Assembly (NCBI RefSeq): GCF_014655295.1
Contig: NZ_BNBI01000012.1
Location: 186,001 to 250,000 of the forward strand
Direction: 5' to 3'
Source: Streptomyces fumanus
GTDB lineage: Bacteria > Actinomycetota > Actinomycetes > Streptomycetales > Streptomycetaceae
Length of the DNA: 64,000 nucleotides
The stretch's first letter is position 1. The number at the start of each line of letters is the position of its first letter. The notes under the pieces were generated by a model. The model ran no database searches and was not told where the DNA came from. It worked only from the letters and a program-made list of their open reading frames with translations. The position numbers and the translations under genes are program-made. Below, piece after piece: positions 51,960-62,282 of the stretch.

Positions 51960-52967
51960 TCAGCGGGAGCCCTTCGGGTCGAGCGCGTCGCGCACGCCGT
52001 CGCCGAAGAGGTTGAAGGCAAGAACGGTGATGAAGATCGCCACGCCCGGGATCACCATGTACATGGGGTCCGAGTCGTAGTAGTCGATCGCGCTCGAGAG
52101 CATCTGCCCCCAGGAGGCGGTGGGCGGCTTGACGCCCACCCCCAGGAAGCTGAGTGCCGCCTCGGTGAGGATGTTGGTGGGGATCATCATCGTCGTGTAG
52201 ACGATGATCGGCGCGACCAGGTTGGGCAGCAGTTCCTTGAACAGGATGTAGAACCGCCCCGCGCCCAGCGACCGGGCCGCCTCGACGTACTCGCGTTCGC
52301 GCATCGAGAGGGTCTGGCCGCGCACCACGCGGCCGATGTAGGGCCAGCCGAAGAATCCGATGACCAGGATCATCACGAACAGGCGCACGCCGGTGCCGGT
52401 GAGACCGAGCATCTCGTTCGGCATGACGGAGACCAGCGCGATGATGAACAGCAACTGCGGGAAGGCCAGCAGACCGTCCATGATCCGGCTGATGAGGGAG
52501 TCCACCCAGCCGCCGAAGAAGCCGGCCAGGATGCCCAGGATCGTGCCGATGACCACGGCGACGATCGCGGACAGGAAGCCGACCAGCAGCGAGATCCGGG
52601 CGCCGTAGACGATGCGGGCGAAGATGTCGCGGCCGCTGACCGGCTCGACGCCGAGCAGGTGGTCGCCGCTGATGCCGCCCAGCGAGCCGATGGGGGTGCC
52701 GAACAGCGGGTCGATCAGGTCCTCGTGGTGCGCCTCGGGGTCCTGGCCGACGAGGTGGGTGATCAGCGGCGCGAGCAGCGCGATCGCGACCAGGACAAGC
52801 ACCACGACGCCGCCCGTGAGGGCGAGCTTGTCCCTTTTCAGGCGCTCCCAGGCAATGCGCCCCAGGGAACGACCCTGAACCGCCTTGCTCCCGGCGCCGG
52901 CAACCGCCGCTTCCTCGGCAGCACTCGGGGCCGCTTCCGCGGTCGGCTCGTGCAATGGTGCCGTCAT
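51960..52967 (-). CDS. Peptide ABC transporter permease, OppC/DppC type
   Basis: 335 aa. After a polar 45-residue N-terminus it has a first membrane segment (LALTGGVVVLVLVAIALLAP), a long loop, then five segments with the EAA motif in REYVEAARSLGAGRFYILFK and the end FNLFGDGVRDALDPKGSR typical of OppC. It is the first gene of the operon; the order C-A-B-D-F differs from the common A-B-C-D-F. Confidence 0.95.
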   Translation of the reverse strand: MTAPLHEPTAEAAPSAAEEAAVAGAGSKAVQGRSLGRIAWERLKRDKLALTGGVVVLVLVAIALLAPLITHLVGQDPEAHHEDLIDPLFGTPIGSLGGISGDHLLGVEPVSGRDIFARIVYGARISLLVGFLSAIVAVVIGTILGILAGFFGGWVDSLISRIMDGLLAFPQLLFIIALVSVMPNEMLGLTGTGVRLFVMILVIGFFGWPYIGRVVRGQTLSMREREYVEAARSLGAGRFYILFKELLPNLVAPIIVYTTMMIPTNILTEAALSFLGVGVKPPTASWGQMLSSAIDYYDSDPMYMVIPGVAIFITVLAFNLFGDGVRDALDPKGSR

Positions 52968-53278
52968 CTGGCAGGGACCCCTCTCAACCGGCGGTAGCCG
53001 GCCCGCACTTGCCGCTGTAGCGGCGTGATCAGTCCGTCGTACACAGGGACGAACGTCCCTTGTTGCGGGAGTCTTCAACGCTTTGGCGATCAGTCGCCAG
53101 ACTTGGCGGGGAAAGGATGCGCAACCGTGATGCTGTTTGAGGATTTCCGTTATCCGGACAGTGGGTAACGGGGGCCGGACGCGGACAAGTTGGGACACCA
53201 GGGACGGACGGGGCGCTTTCGGCCCCATCTACGCGCGAAGATCGGCTTCCTCCGCCGCCGGAATGGTGAGTTCCACTC
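52968..53278 (-). promoter_or_regulatory. Upstream region of the peptide transporter operon
   Basis: A 311-nt region with no gene. It has two compact inverted repeats: AGGGAC-GAAC-GTCCCT at 53045-53060 and TGGCGA-4 nt-TCGCCA at 53084-53099. It is more AT-rich between 53100 and 53170. A -35/-10 pair cannot be assigned. It likely contains the operon promoter and a structured leader or operators. Confidence 0.45.
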
Positions 53279-54073
53279 TCAGTACCGGTCGCCTGCCGGA
53301 GGGTAGCCGTACCCGGCGGCGGGTGCCTGGGCGGGGGCCGCGTGCGCCTCGCGGTCGTAGAACGGCCGGGCGTGGGCGCGCAGCCACATCGCGACCGGGT
53401 CGAGCGCGTCGGACAGCGCCACGGTGGACACCGGCAGCCCGTCCGGCACCGCGCCGACCGAGTTCTGCATCATCGTCCGCACGGCGGCCACGGACGCCGG
53501 GGTGGCGTCGTACACGTCGAGGCCGATGGCGAGGTAGGGGGCGCCGAGGGCCGGCTGCACCCAGGCGCGGCGCAGCGAGCGGACGGCCGGGGTGCGGTGG
53601 GCGTTCTGCGTGAGCAGGGCGTAGAACTGCGGGATCTCGATGGCCGGTTCGGACAGCCGCAGCGGTCCCGGTGGCTGGCGGTCCAGGCCGGTGGCGATCC
53701 GGCGCAGGTCGAGCCAGGGGATGCCGACGCCGCCGCCGGGGGCGTGCGGGTTGAGCCACAGGCCGTAGCGGTCGGGGTAGAGGGCGCGGGCCACTTCCAG
53801 GCCGTCGACCACCTCGTACGAGCGGTTCCAGCCGCTGGCGGACAGCTCCTGGGCGGAGGTGACGCAGGGGGCGTACGCGTGCCCGTCGACCTCCATGGTC
53901 CCGTACTGGGCGTCCGGGGAGCCGGCCTGGCCGTGCCAGAGCAGCATCCACACCTGGCCGGAGGCCGGGCTCGCGAGGGCGCGCAGCAGCGACTCGTAGG
54001 CGTCGTATCGCCCGGGGGTCACCTGGCGCAGCATGTGCTCCACCTGCCCGGCTGCGGCGGTACCAGCGCTCAC
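53279..54073 (-). CDS. SseB-like protein A
   Basis: 264 aa. It has the SseB N-terminal region with GTMEVDGHAYAPCVTSAQEL and a C-terminal domain beginning APYLAIGLDVYDATPASVAA; MWLRAHARPFYDREA close to the end matches the paralogue next door (WMRERVRPFYER). SseB was named for enhanced serine sensitivity in E. coli but the biochemical role is unknown. The end is Pro/Tyr/Gly-rich. It is followed upstream by a second SseB-like gene. Confidence 0.8.
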   Translation of the reverse strand: MSAGTAAAGQVEHMLRQVTPGRYDAYESLLRALASPASGQVWMLLWHGQAGSPDAQYGTMEVDGHAYAPCVTSAQELSASGWNRSYEVVDGLEVARALYPDRYGLWLNPHAPGGGVGIPWLDLRRIATGLDRQPPGPLRLSEPAIEIPQFYALLTQNAHRTPAVRSLRRAWVQPALGAPYLAIGLDVYDATPASVAAVRTMMQNSVGAVPDGLPVSTVALSDALDPVAMWLRAHARPFYDREAHAAPAQAPAAGYGYPPAGDRY

Positions 54074-54144
54074 TTTGTATCGCCCCTCTGTACAACGCCT
54101 CGACCGAGTGCACCTAGCTTAGGCCACCGGCGGTCAGGGGGGAT

Positions 54145-54226
54145 CGTGGCTGCGTGCGGGTGCGTGGGGAACGGGCGGGCCCACGCGGCGGAGCCGCATG
54201 CCGGCACAGCCCCGCGCCCCTCGGGG
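54145..54226. repeat. Streptomyces-type intergenic repeat
   Basis: The stretch with CGTGGCTGCGTGCGG, GGCGGAGCCGCATGCCGGCA and CAGCCCCGCGCCCCTCGGGG matches a sequence I recognise as recurrent between Streptomyces genes. It includes GCGGCGGAGCCGC and CCCCGCGCCCCTCGGGG hairpins. It lies between the two SseB-like genes. Confidence 0.5.
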
Positions 54227-54251
54227 ACGTCGCCCTCCCCGCGTGGGGAAG

Positions 54252-55037
54252 TCACCGCTCGTAGAAGGGCCGTACTCGTTCCCGCATCCAGTCGCAGACC
54301 GGGTCCTGGGCCGCCTCCAGGAGGACCAGGTTGACCGGCCAGGGGGGCGGGGCCGTGGTGAGGGCGCGGCCGAGGGCCTCCAGGGGGAGGGCGCGGGCGT
54401 CGCCCTCCCAGTGGGCGAGTTCGACGCCGACGAACATCACGGGGTCGGCGGTCTCGATGGCGGCCAGGCAGCGGCGGGCGGTGCGGACCACGCCGAGGGC
54501 GGCGAACTCGGCGGAGGCGGCGGTGAGGAAGTCGACCGGGTCGTCCTGCCAGTCGGGCTCGAACAGGCGGACCCGGCCGCCGCCCGCGGGCCCGTCCAGC
54601 GGGGTCCGTCCGGCGCGGCACAGCTCGGCGACGGCGGGCGGCGGCAGCGGTATCCCGACCAGCCCGTCCGGGTTGACGGCTATGCCGACCTGCGGCGGCA
54701 GCCCCCGGGCGAACTCCACGGCGGGGGCGATGGCGTACCCCATGTGGGCGCCGACGACCTGCCGGAACTGCTCCTCGGAGCTGAACACCGGGACGTACGC
54801 CTGGCCTTCGATCTCCAGCGTGGGCAGGTCGAGGGGGCCGCTGTGCGGGCCGCCGCCGTTGGGCAGCGGGACCCAGACGAAGCTGCGGCCGAGCACCTCC
54901 ACGATCCGGCCGCCGGCGCCGGGCACGCCGAGGGAGGCGGCCAGCACCTCCTCCAGCTCGTTGCCCGGCCAGCCGCCGTGCGGATGGGGGTGCGCCTGCG
55001 CCGGGAAGTCCGCGGAGAAGCCCGCCGGGAAGTCCAT
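54252..55037 (-). CDS. SseB-like protein B
   Basis: 261 aa. The N-terminal SseB domain has LPTLEIEGQAYVPVFSSEEQ and VGAHMGYAIAPAVEFARGLP, then GIAVNPDGLVGIPLPPPAVA; the C-terminal domain ends PVCDWMRERVRPFYER, the same closing motif as its neighbour. The first 25 residues are His/Pro/Phe-rich. Both proteins probably share ancestry. Role unknown. Confidence 0.85.
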   Translation of the reverse strand: MDFPAGFSADFPAQAHPHPHGGWPGNELEEVLAASLGVPGAGGRIVEVLGRSFVWVPLPNGGGPHSGPLDLPTLEIEGQAYVPVFSSEEQFRQVVGAHMGYAIAPAVEFARGLPPQVGIAVNPDGLVGIPLPPPAVAELCRAGRTPLDGPAGGGRVRLFEPDWQDDPVDFLTAASAEFAALGVVRTARRCLAAIETADPVMFVGVELAHWEGDARALPLEALGRALTTAPPPWPVNLVLLEAAQDPVCDWMRERVRPFYER

Positions 55038-55107
55038 CTGCCTACCGCCTGTGTGGAACCGCTGGTGTGGCTGAAAGGCTAACCCGTACGGGCGTATCCG
55101 CGGCCGG

Positions 55108-55773
55108 TCAGCCCGTGAAGCCGATCCGGTGCAGGGCGTCGGCCGCCGCCCGGTCCAGCAGCACCGCGCTCACCCCGGCCGGCAGCGCGCCCCGCTCGAC
55201 CGAGCGCAGCAGGCGGGCGCCGGCTGCGCGGTGCCGCCGGAACGCGTACCGGGAGACGCCCCGGCCGCGCTCGCGCTGGCCCGCCAGGGCCTGCTCGGGG
55301 TCGACGTCGAGCAGCAGCAGGTGCAGGGTGCCGCCCCGGCGCCGCGCCTCGCGGGCCAGCCAGCGGCGGACCCACGCCTGGGTGCCGCAGTCGTGCACGA
55401 CGACGCCCTCGCCGGAGCGCAGGGCGCGGCGCAGCCCGGCGTAGTGGGCGAGCCGGACGAGCGGGCGGTAGACCGCGTACGGCAGCAGGCGGGGCATCCG
55501 CTCGTCCCAGCGGTCGCGGGTGTCCTGGGAGTCGATGCGGCGCCCGCGCACGGTGCGCCGCATCAGCGTGGACTTGCCGCTGCCGGGCAGCCCGGTGACC
55601 GCGACCAGGTCACGGGGGCCGAACAGCAGGGCGTGCGGGCTGCGTCCGGCCCGCTCGCGCAGGTCGCGGACGACGGACGCGGTCAGCGGGGCGGACGCCT
55701 CGCGGGCCGGGCCGGCGGGCTGCTCGGGCAGCGCGAGGCCCGGGGTGGTGGCGTACGCCGTGGTCCTGTTCAC
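55108..55773 (-). CDS. P-loop ATP-binding (zeta/CPT-like kinase fold) protein
   Basis: 221 aa, GTG start at 55773. After a 50-residue Pro/Ala-rich start it has Walker A VTGLPGSGKSTL (61-70), a motif in RRIDSQDTRDRWDERM and an aspartate-rich strand LHLLLLDVDPEQALAGQRER. It is like small kinases of the AAA_33/zeta-toxin/chloramphenicol phosphotransferase group. No antitoxin-like partner gene is adjacent. The substrate is unknown. It is divergent from the riboswitch-controlled glycine operon. Confidence 0.8.
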   Translation of the reverse strand: MNRTTAYATTPGLALPEQPAGPAREASAPLTASVVRDLRERAGRSPHALLFGPRDLVAVTGLPGSGKSTLMRRTVRGRRIDSQDTRDRWDERMPRLLPYAVYRPLVRLAHYAGLRRALRSGEGVVVHDCGTQAWVRRWLAREARRRGGTLHLLLLDVDPEQALAGQRERGRGVSRYAFRRHRAAGARLLRSVERGALPAGVSAVLLDRAAADALHRIGFTG

Positions 55774-55954
55774 CGTGATCGTCCTCCCCTGGGGCGGTTC
55801 ACGAGTTCCCTCCCCGTCGAGTGTAAAGAGAAGGTAATGCGCGGTGTCTCGAATTTTCGTGCGCTTACTGCCACAAGCCGGTTACAGATCACGGTCTGCC
55901 AGGAACCGACCGGTCGTGCAATGATGTGCGCGCCAACTGCATACCGGCCGTTCG

Positions 55955-56155
55955 AACCCGCGCGGGAGAGTCCCCGGTCACCGACCGGGGCGCCGAAGGA
56001 GCAAGTCCCTCCCTTGAATCTCTCAGGCCCCGTCACCGCGCGGGCGAGGCACATCTGAAAAGCGGGCCGCCCCGGTGGCCCCACCCAAGGTGCAAGTCCT
56101 GACCGCCGCGCGGTGGTCACGGCGAACCTCTCAGGTCCCGATGACAGATGGGGAG
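55955..56155 (+). ncRNA. Tandem glycine riboswitch
   Basis: Two glycine aptamers in series upstream of gcvT. The first (about 55960-56067) has GGGAGAG, CGCCGAAGGAGCAAG, TCTCTCAGG and CACATCTGAAAAGCGGG; the second (about 56068-56155) has GGTGCAAGTCCTGAC, GGCGAACCTCTCAGG and GATGACAGATGGGGA. These are the conserved core boxes of the gcvT-class riboswitch. Glycine binding usually turns on the downstream glycine cleavage genes. The expression platform would lie between 56155 and the ATG at 56200. Confidence 0.93.
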
Positions 56156-56199
56156 GACCTTCCTCGCCCTGCCGTCCTGTCCTGGGAGACGACCGACCG

Positions 56200-57318
56200 A
56201 TGAGCAGTACCGAACCCCGCCGCACCGCGCTGGACGCCGTGCACCGCGCGCTCGGCGCGACCATGACCGACTTCGCCGGCTGGGACATGCCGCTGCGCTA
56301 CGGCTCCGAGCGCGACGAGCACCGGGCCGTGCGGACCACCGCCGGGCTGTTCGACCTGTCGCACATGGGCGAGATCGCGGTCACCGGCCCCGGCGCCGCC
56401 GCGCTGCTGGATCACGCGCTGGTCGGCAACCTCGGCGGGGTGAAGCCGGGGCGCGCCCGCTACACCATGATCTGCCGCGCGGACGGCGGCATCCTCGACG
56501 ACCTGATCGTCTACCGGCTGGCCGAGACCGAGTACCTGGTGGTCGCCAACGCCGCCAACGCCCAGGTGGTGCTGGACGCCCTCACCGAGCGCGCGGCCGG
56601 CTTCGACGCCGAGGTGCGCGACGACCGGGACGCCTACGCGCTGCTCGCCGTGCAGGGCCCCGCCTCCCCCGGCATCCTCGCCTCGCTCACCGACGCCGAC
56701 CTGGACGGGCTGAAGTACTACGCCGGGCTGCCCGGCACCGTGGCCGGCGTCTCCGCGCTGATCGCCCGGACCGGCTACACCGGCGAGGACGGCTTCGAGC
56801 TGTTCGTCGACCCCGCCGACGCCGAGAAGCTGTGGCAGGCGCTGACCGAGGCCGGTGCCTCCGCCGGGCTGGTCCCCTGCGGCCTGTCCTGCCGGGACAC
56901 GCTCCGCCTGGAGGCGGGCATGCCGCTGTACGGGCACGAGCTGACCACCGGCCTGACGCCGTTCGACGCCGGGCTGGGCCGGGTGGTGAAGTTCGAGAAG
57001 GAGGGCGACTTCGTGGGCCGCGCCGCGCTCGCCGAGGCCGCCGCCCGCGCCGAGCAGAACCCACCGCGCGTCCTGGTCGGCCTGATCGCCGAGGGCCGCC
57101 GGGTGCCGCGCGCCGGGTACCCGGTGGTGGCCGGCGGCGAGGTGATCGGCGAGGTCACCTCCGGCGCCCCCTCCCCCACCCTGGGCAGGCCGATCGCGAT
57201 GGCGTACGTCGACGCGGCGCACGCGGCGCCCGGGACGCCGGGGGTCGGCGTGGACATCCGGGGCACCCATGAGCCGTACGAGGTCGTCGCGCTGCCGTTC
57301 TACCGGCGCCAGAAGTAA
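56200..57318 (+). CDS. gcvT: Glycine cleavage system T protein (aminomethyltransferase)
   Basis: 372 aa. It starts MSSTEPRRTALDAVHRALGA and has the folate-binding core with DLSHMGEIAVTGPGAAALLD, RTGYTGEDGFELFVD and CGLSCRDTLRLEAGMPLYGH. It moves the methylene group to tetrahydrofolate and frees ammonia. It is first gene of the glycine riboswitch operon. gcvP, the decarboxylase subunit, is not in the window and must be elsewhere. Confidence 0.97.
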   Translation: MSSTEPRRTALDAVHRALGATMTDFAGWDMPLRYGSERDEHRAVRTTAGLFDLSHMGEIAVTGPGAAALLDHALVGNLGGVKPGRARYTMICRADGGILDDLIVYRLAETEYLVVANAANAQVVLDALTERAAGFDAEVRDDRDAYALLAVQGPASPGILASLTDADLDGLKYYAGLPGTVAGVSALIARTGYTGEDGFELFVDPADAEKLWQALTEAGASAGLVPCGLSCRDTLRLEAGMPLYGHELTTGLTPFDAGLGRVVKFEKEGDFVGRAALAEAAARAEQNPPRVLVGLIAEGRRVPRAGYPVVAGGEVIGEVTSGAPSPTLGRPIAMAYVDAAHAAPGTPGVGVDIRGTHEPYEVVALPFYRRQK

Positions 57319-57489
57319 CCACCGGGCCATCTGGTCACCGGCCCGCCGAGCAACCGGCGACCGGGCGACCGGGCGACCGGGCCCTGGGGGGCTCTCGTAC
57401 GTGACCCTGGGCACATCCGCCCCGCTCACCCCCGGCCCCCGCAGTCCCGCATTCACCAGCACACCCCCGCGTACAGGAGAATTCAGGCC

Positions 57490-57867
57490 ATGAGCAACCC
57501 CCAGCAGCTTCGCTACAGCAAGGAGCACGAGTGGCTGTCGGCCGCCGAGGACGGCGTGTCGACGGTCGGCATCACCGAGCACGCGGCCAACGCGCTCGGC
57601 GATGTCGTCTTCGTGCAGCTCCCGGAGGTCGGCGCGACCGTGACCGCGGGCGAGACCTGCGGCGAGCTGGAGTCGACCAAGTCCGTCTCCGACCTGTACT
57701 CCCCCGTCTCCGGTGAGGTCACCGAGGTCAACGAGGACGTCGTCGACGACCCCTCGCTGGTCAACTCGGCGCCCTTCGAGGGCGGCTGGCTGTTCAAGGT
57801 GCGGGTCGCCGAGGAGCCGGGCGACCTGCTCTCCGCCGACGAGTACACCGCCTTCTCGGCCGGCTGA
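57490..57867 (+). CDS. gcvH: Glycine cleavage system H protein (lipoyl carrier)
   Basis: 125 aa. The lipoylated lysine is in GELESTKSVSDLYSPV (Lys64); HEWLSAAEDGVSTVGITEHA and GDVVFVQLPEVG are standard. It shuttles the aminomethyl group between P, T and L proteins. AGGAG precedes the ATG. The 171 nt to gcvT contain a short tandem of GGGCGACC but no promoter that I can see. Confidence 0.97.
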   Translation: MSNPQQLRYSKEHEWLSAAEDGVSTVGITEHAANALGDVVFVQLPEVGATVTAGETCGELESTKSVSDLYSPVSGEVTEVNEDVVDDPSLVNSAPFEGGWLFKVRVAEEPGDLLSADEYTAFSAG

Positions 57868-57881
57868 GGAGCCCTTCCGCG

Positions 57882-59144
57882 ATGACCCTCCTGAACACGC
57901 CCCTGCACGAACTCGACCCCGAGGTCGCCGCCGCCGTCGACGCCGAGCTGCGCCGCCAGCAGTCCACCCTGGAGATGATCGCCTCCGAGAACTTCGCGCC
58001 GGTCGCGGTGATGGAGGCCCAGGGCTCGGTCCTGACCAACAAGTACGCCGAGGGCTACCCCGGGCGCCGCTACTACGGCGGCTGCGAGCACGTCGACGTG
58101 GTCGAGCAGATCGCCATCGACCGGGTGAAGGCCCTGTTCGGCGCCGAGCACGCCAACGTCCAGCCGCACTCCGGCGCCCAGGCCAACGCGGCCGCGATGT
58201 TCGCGCTGCTCAAGCCCGGCGACACCATCATGGGTCTGAACCTCGCCCACGGCGGGCACCTGACCCACGGCATGAAGATCAACTTCTCCGGCAAGCTGTA
58301 CGACGTCGTCCCCTACCACGTGGGCGAGGACGGCCTGGTCGACCTGGCCGAGGTCGAGCGGCTCGCCAAGGAGAAGCGGCCGAAGCTGATCGTGGCCGGC
58401 TGGTCGGCGTACCCGCGGCAGCTCGACTTCGCCGCGTTCCGGCGGATCGCCGACGAGGTCGGCGCGTACCTGATGGTCGACATGGCGCACTTCGCCGGTC
58501 TGGTCGCGGCGGGCCTGCACCCCAACCCGGTGCCGCACGCCCATGTGGTCACCACCACGACCCACAAGACCCTCGGCGGCCCGCGCGGCGGTGTGATCCT
58601 CTCCACGGCCGACCTCGCCAAGAAGATCAATTCGGCGGTCTTCCCCGGTCAGCAGGGCGGACCCCTGGAGCACGTGGTCGCCGCCAAGGCGGTCGCCTTC
58701 AAGGTCGCCGCGAGCGAGGAGTTCAAGGAGCGCCAGCGCCGTACCCTGGAGGGCGCCCGCATTCTGGCCGAGCGCCTGGTGCGGGAGGACGCGAGGGCGG
58801 CGGGCGTCTCGGTGCTGACCGGCGGCACGGACGTGCACCTGGTCCTGGTCGACCTGCGCGACTCCGCGCTGGACGGGCAGCAGGCCGAGGACCGCCTCCA
58901 CGAGGTCGGCATCACGGTCAACCGCAACGCCGTGCCCGACGACCCGCGTCCGCCGATGGTGACCTCCGGTCTGCGCATCGGCACGCCGGCCCTGGCCACC
59001 CGCGGCTTCACCGCCGAGGACTTCGCCGAGGTCGCGGACGTGATCGCCGAGGCGCTCAAGCCGTCGTACGACGCGGCGGCCCTCCGGGCCCGGGTGACCG
59101 CCCTGGCGGACAAGCACCCGCTCTACCCCGGCCTGACCCAGTAG
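57882..59144 (+). CDS. glyA: Serine hydroxymethyltransferase
   Basis: 420 aa, PLP enzyme. The cofactor lysine is in VVTTTTHKTLGGPRGG (Lys229); SGAQANAAAMFALLKPGD and NLAHGGHLTHG are active-site blocks. It interconverts serine and glycine with tetrahydrofolate. It starts 14 nt after gcvH, so it belongs to the riboswitch operon. Confidence 0.97.
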   Translation: MTLLNTPLHELDPEVAAAVDAELRRQQSTLEMIASENFAPVAVMEAQGSVLTNKYAEGYPGRRYYGGCEHVDVVEQIAIDRVKALFGAEHANVQPHSGAQANAAAMFALLKPGDTIMGLNLAHGGHLTHGMKINFSGKLYDVVPYHVGEDGLVDLAEVERLAKEKRPKLIVAGWSAYPRQLDFAAFRRIADEVGAYLMVDMAHFAGLVAAGLHPNPVPHAHVVTTTTHKTLGGPRGGVILSTADLAKKINSAVFPGQQGGPLEHVVAAKAVAFKVAASEEFKERQRRTLEGARILAERLVREDARAAGVSVLTGGTDVHLVLVDLRDSALDGQQAEDRLHEVGITVNRNAVPDDPRPPMVTSGLRIGTPALATRGFTAEDFAEVADVIAEALKPSYDAAALRARVTALADKHPLYPGLTQ

Positions 59145-59173
59145 GACACAGCAGTACAGCGAGCAGTACGACC

Positions 59174-59209
59174 GGGGCGCCGGGCCCCGCCACAAGCGGC
59201 CGGCGCCCC
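59174..59209 (+). terminator. Intercistronic hairpin between glyA and sdaA
   Basis: GGGGCGCCGG (59174-59183) pairs with CCGGCGCCCC (59200-59209), 16-nt loop. It lacks a U-tract. It could attenuate read-through into sdaA. Confidence 0.5.
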
Positions 59210-59245
59210 GCCCCCTCCGCACCACCCCCGCATTGAGGAGTCCCC

Positions 59246-60613
<1,368 letters not shown>

Positions 60614-60619
60614 GGCGGG

Positions 60620-60642
60620 CGTCCGCGCCGGGCGGGCGGACG
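60620..60642 (+). terminator. Terminator after sdaA
   Basis: CGTCCGC (60620-60626) pairs with GCGGACG (60636-60642) around 9 nt, 7 nt past the sdaA stop. It is short and has no U-tract. Confidence 0.45.
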
Positions 60643-60732
60643 GGCGTCTCACATGCTGGCATCGGCTTCCCGAAAGCCAAGACGCCTGAGATCGTTGCGG
60701 AGCCAGACCGTTCGCACGTGAAAGACCGAGCC

Positions 60733-62154
60733 ATGTCCGCACCAGCAGCCCCCGGTTCCGTCCAGTTGCCCGTCAATCCGCGGTCGCGGGTGCTCGTCGC
60801 CAGTCTCATCGGGACGACGATCGAGTTCTACGACTTCTACATCTACGCGACCGCCGCCGTGCTGGTCTTCCCCAAGCTGTTCTTCCCGAGCAGTGACCCG
60901 ACCACCGCGCTGCTGTCGTCCTTCGCGGTGTTCGGCGCCGCGATGGTCGCCCGGCCGGTCGGCGCCGTCTTCTTCGGGCACCTCGGGGACCGGCTCGGCC
61001 GCAAGAGGACGCTGGTGGTCTCGCTGCTCACCATGGGGCTGGCCACCTTCCTCATCGGCGTGCTGCCCACCTATGCGCAGGCCGGCTGGGCCGCCACCGC
61101 GCTGCTGGTGCTGATGCGGCTCGCGCAGGGCTTCGCGCTGGGCGGCGAGTGGAGCGGCGCCGCGCTGGTCGCGACCGAGAACGCGCCCAGGGGCAAGCGC
61201 GCCCTGTACGGCACCTTCCCGCAACTGGGCGCCCCGCTGGGCTTCATCATCGGCAACGGCCTGTTCCTGGTCATCGGGGCGCTGCTGCCGTCCGCGGCCG
61301 GCGCCGACCCGACCCAGCCCTCGGACGCCTTCGTGGACTGGGGCTGGCGCATCCCGTTCCTGTTCTCCGCGGTGATGGTGGCGATCGGCCTGTGGGTGCG
61401 GTCGCGGCTGGTGGAGTCGGCGGTGTTCGCCCGGACCCGGGAGGCCGGGAAGGTCCGCAAGCTGCCGCTGGCCACGGTGGTGCGGGGCCACTGGCGGCAG
61501 TTGATCCTCGGCACCTTCATCATGCTCGCCACCTACGTGCTGTTCTACCTGATGACCACGTTCTCGCTGAGCTACGGCCGCACCGCGAAGGACGCCGCCG
61601 TGCCGGGGCTGGGGTACAGCTACACCACCTTCGTGCTGATGATGATCTTCGGGGTGCTGTTCTTCGCGGTGTTCACCCTGGTCTCCGGGCCGCTCGCGGA
61701 CAAGTACGGCCGCCGCGCCACCCTCGTGGTGATCACCGCGGGCATCGTCGTCTTCGGGCTGGTCTGGGTGCCGCTGATCGGCCTCGGCACGCTCGGTGTC
61801 GTCCTGTGGCTGGTCCTCGGCTTCACCCTGATGGGCCTGACCTTCGGCCCGATGGGCGCGCTGCTGCCGGAGCTCTTCCCGACCAGCGTGCGCTACACCG
61901 GCTCCGGCATCTCCTACAACGTCAGTTCGATCCTCGGAGCGGCCGTCGCCCCGTTCATCGCGGTGGCGCTGTGGGAGGCGGGCGACGGCTCGCCCTGGCT
62001 GGTCGGCGTCTACCTGTCCGCGATGGCGGTCCTGACGCTGACCGCGCTGCTGCTCGGCAAGGAGACCAAGGACGTCTCCCTCGACGACGGCGAGGCCCCG
62101 GCCGCCGACGGCGACGCCGCCCCGGCACCGTCCGCCGCCACCGCCGCCCGCTGA
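60733..62154 (+). CDS. MFS metabolite:proton symporter (MHS family)
   Basis: 473 aa with 12 predicted membrane segments. It opens with SLIGTTIEFYDFYIYATAAV, the MHS-family entry, and has the loop GHLGDRLGRKRTLVVSLLTM and the helix-5 stretch QGFALGGEWSGAALVATENA. Family members import osmolytes, organic acids or sugars. It lies 119 nt after sdaA with a hairpin between; it may be in the glycine operon or have its own promoter. The C-terminus is Ala/Asp-rich. Confidence 0.92.
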   Translation: MSAPAAPGSVQLPVNPRSRVLVASLIGTTIEFYDFYIYATAAVLVFPKLFFPSSDPTTALLSSFAVFGAAMVARPVGAVFFGHLGDRLGRKRTLVVSLLTMGLATFLIGVLPTYAQAGWAATALLVLMRLAQGFALGGEWSGAALVATENAPRGKRALYGTFPQLGAPLGFIIGNGLFLVIGALLPSAAGADPTQPSDAFVDWGWRIPFLFSAVMVAIGLWVRSRLVESAVFARTREAGKVRKLPLATVVRGHWRQLILGTFIMLATYVLFYLMTTFSLSYGRTAKDAAVPGLGYSYTTFVLMMIFGVLFFAVFTLVSGPLADKYGRRATLVVITAGIVVFGLVWVPLIGLGTLGVVLWLVLGFTLMGLTFGPMGALLPELFPTSVRYTGSGISYNVSSILGAAVAPFIAVALWEAGDGSPWLVGVYLSAMAVLTLTALLLGKETKDVSLDDGEAPAADGDAAPAPSAATAAR

Positions 62155-62282
62155 GCGGACCGGCGTTCACCACCGCCGTACGCCGAGCATCCGCGCGCCC
62201 GGCGTACGGTGGCCGTCGCAGGGCATAACAACAGCCTCCGTCCCCACGGCACTTCAGCCTCACCGGTACCCGAGGGAGTCCT

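Noticed and set aside
55108..55773. Toxin-antitoxin module
   Set aside because: The P-loop protein resembles zeta-type kinases, but no small antitoxin gene is beside it.
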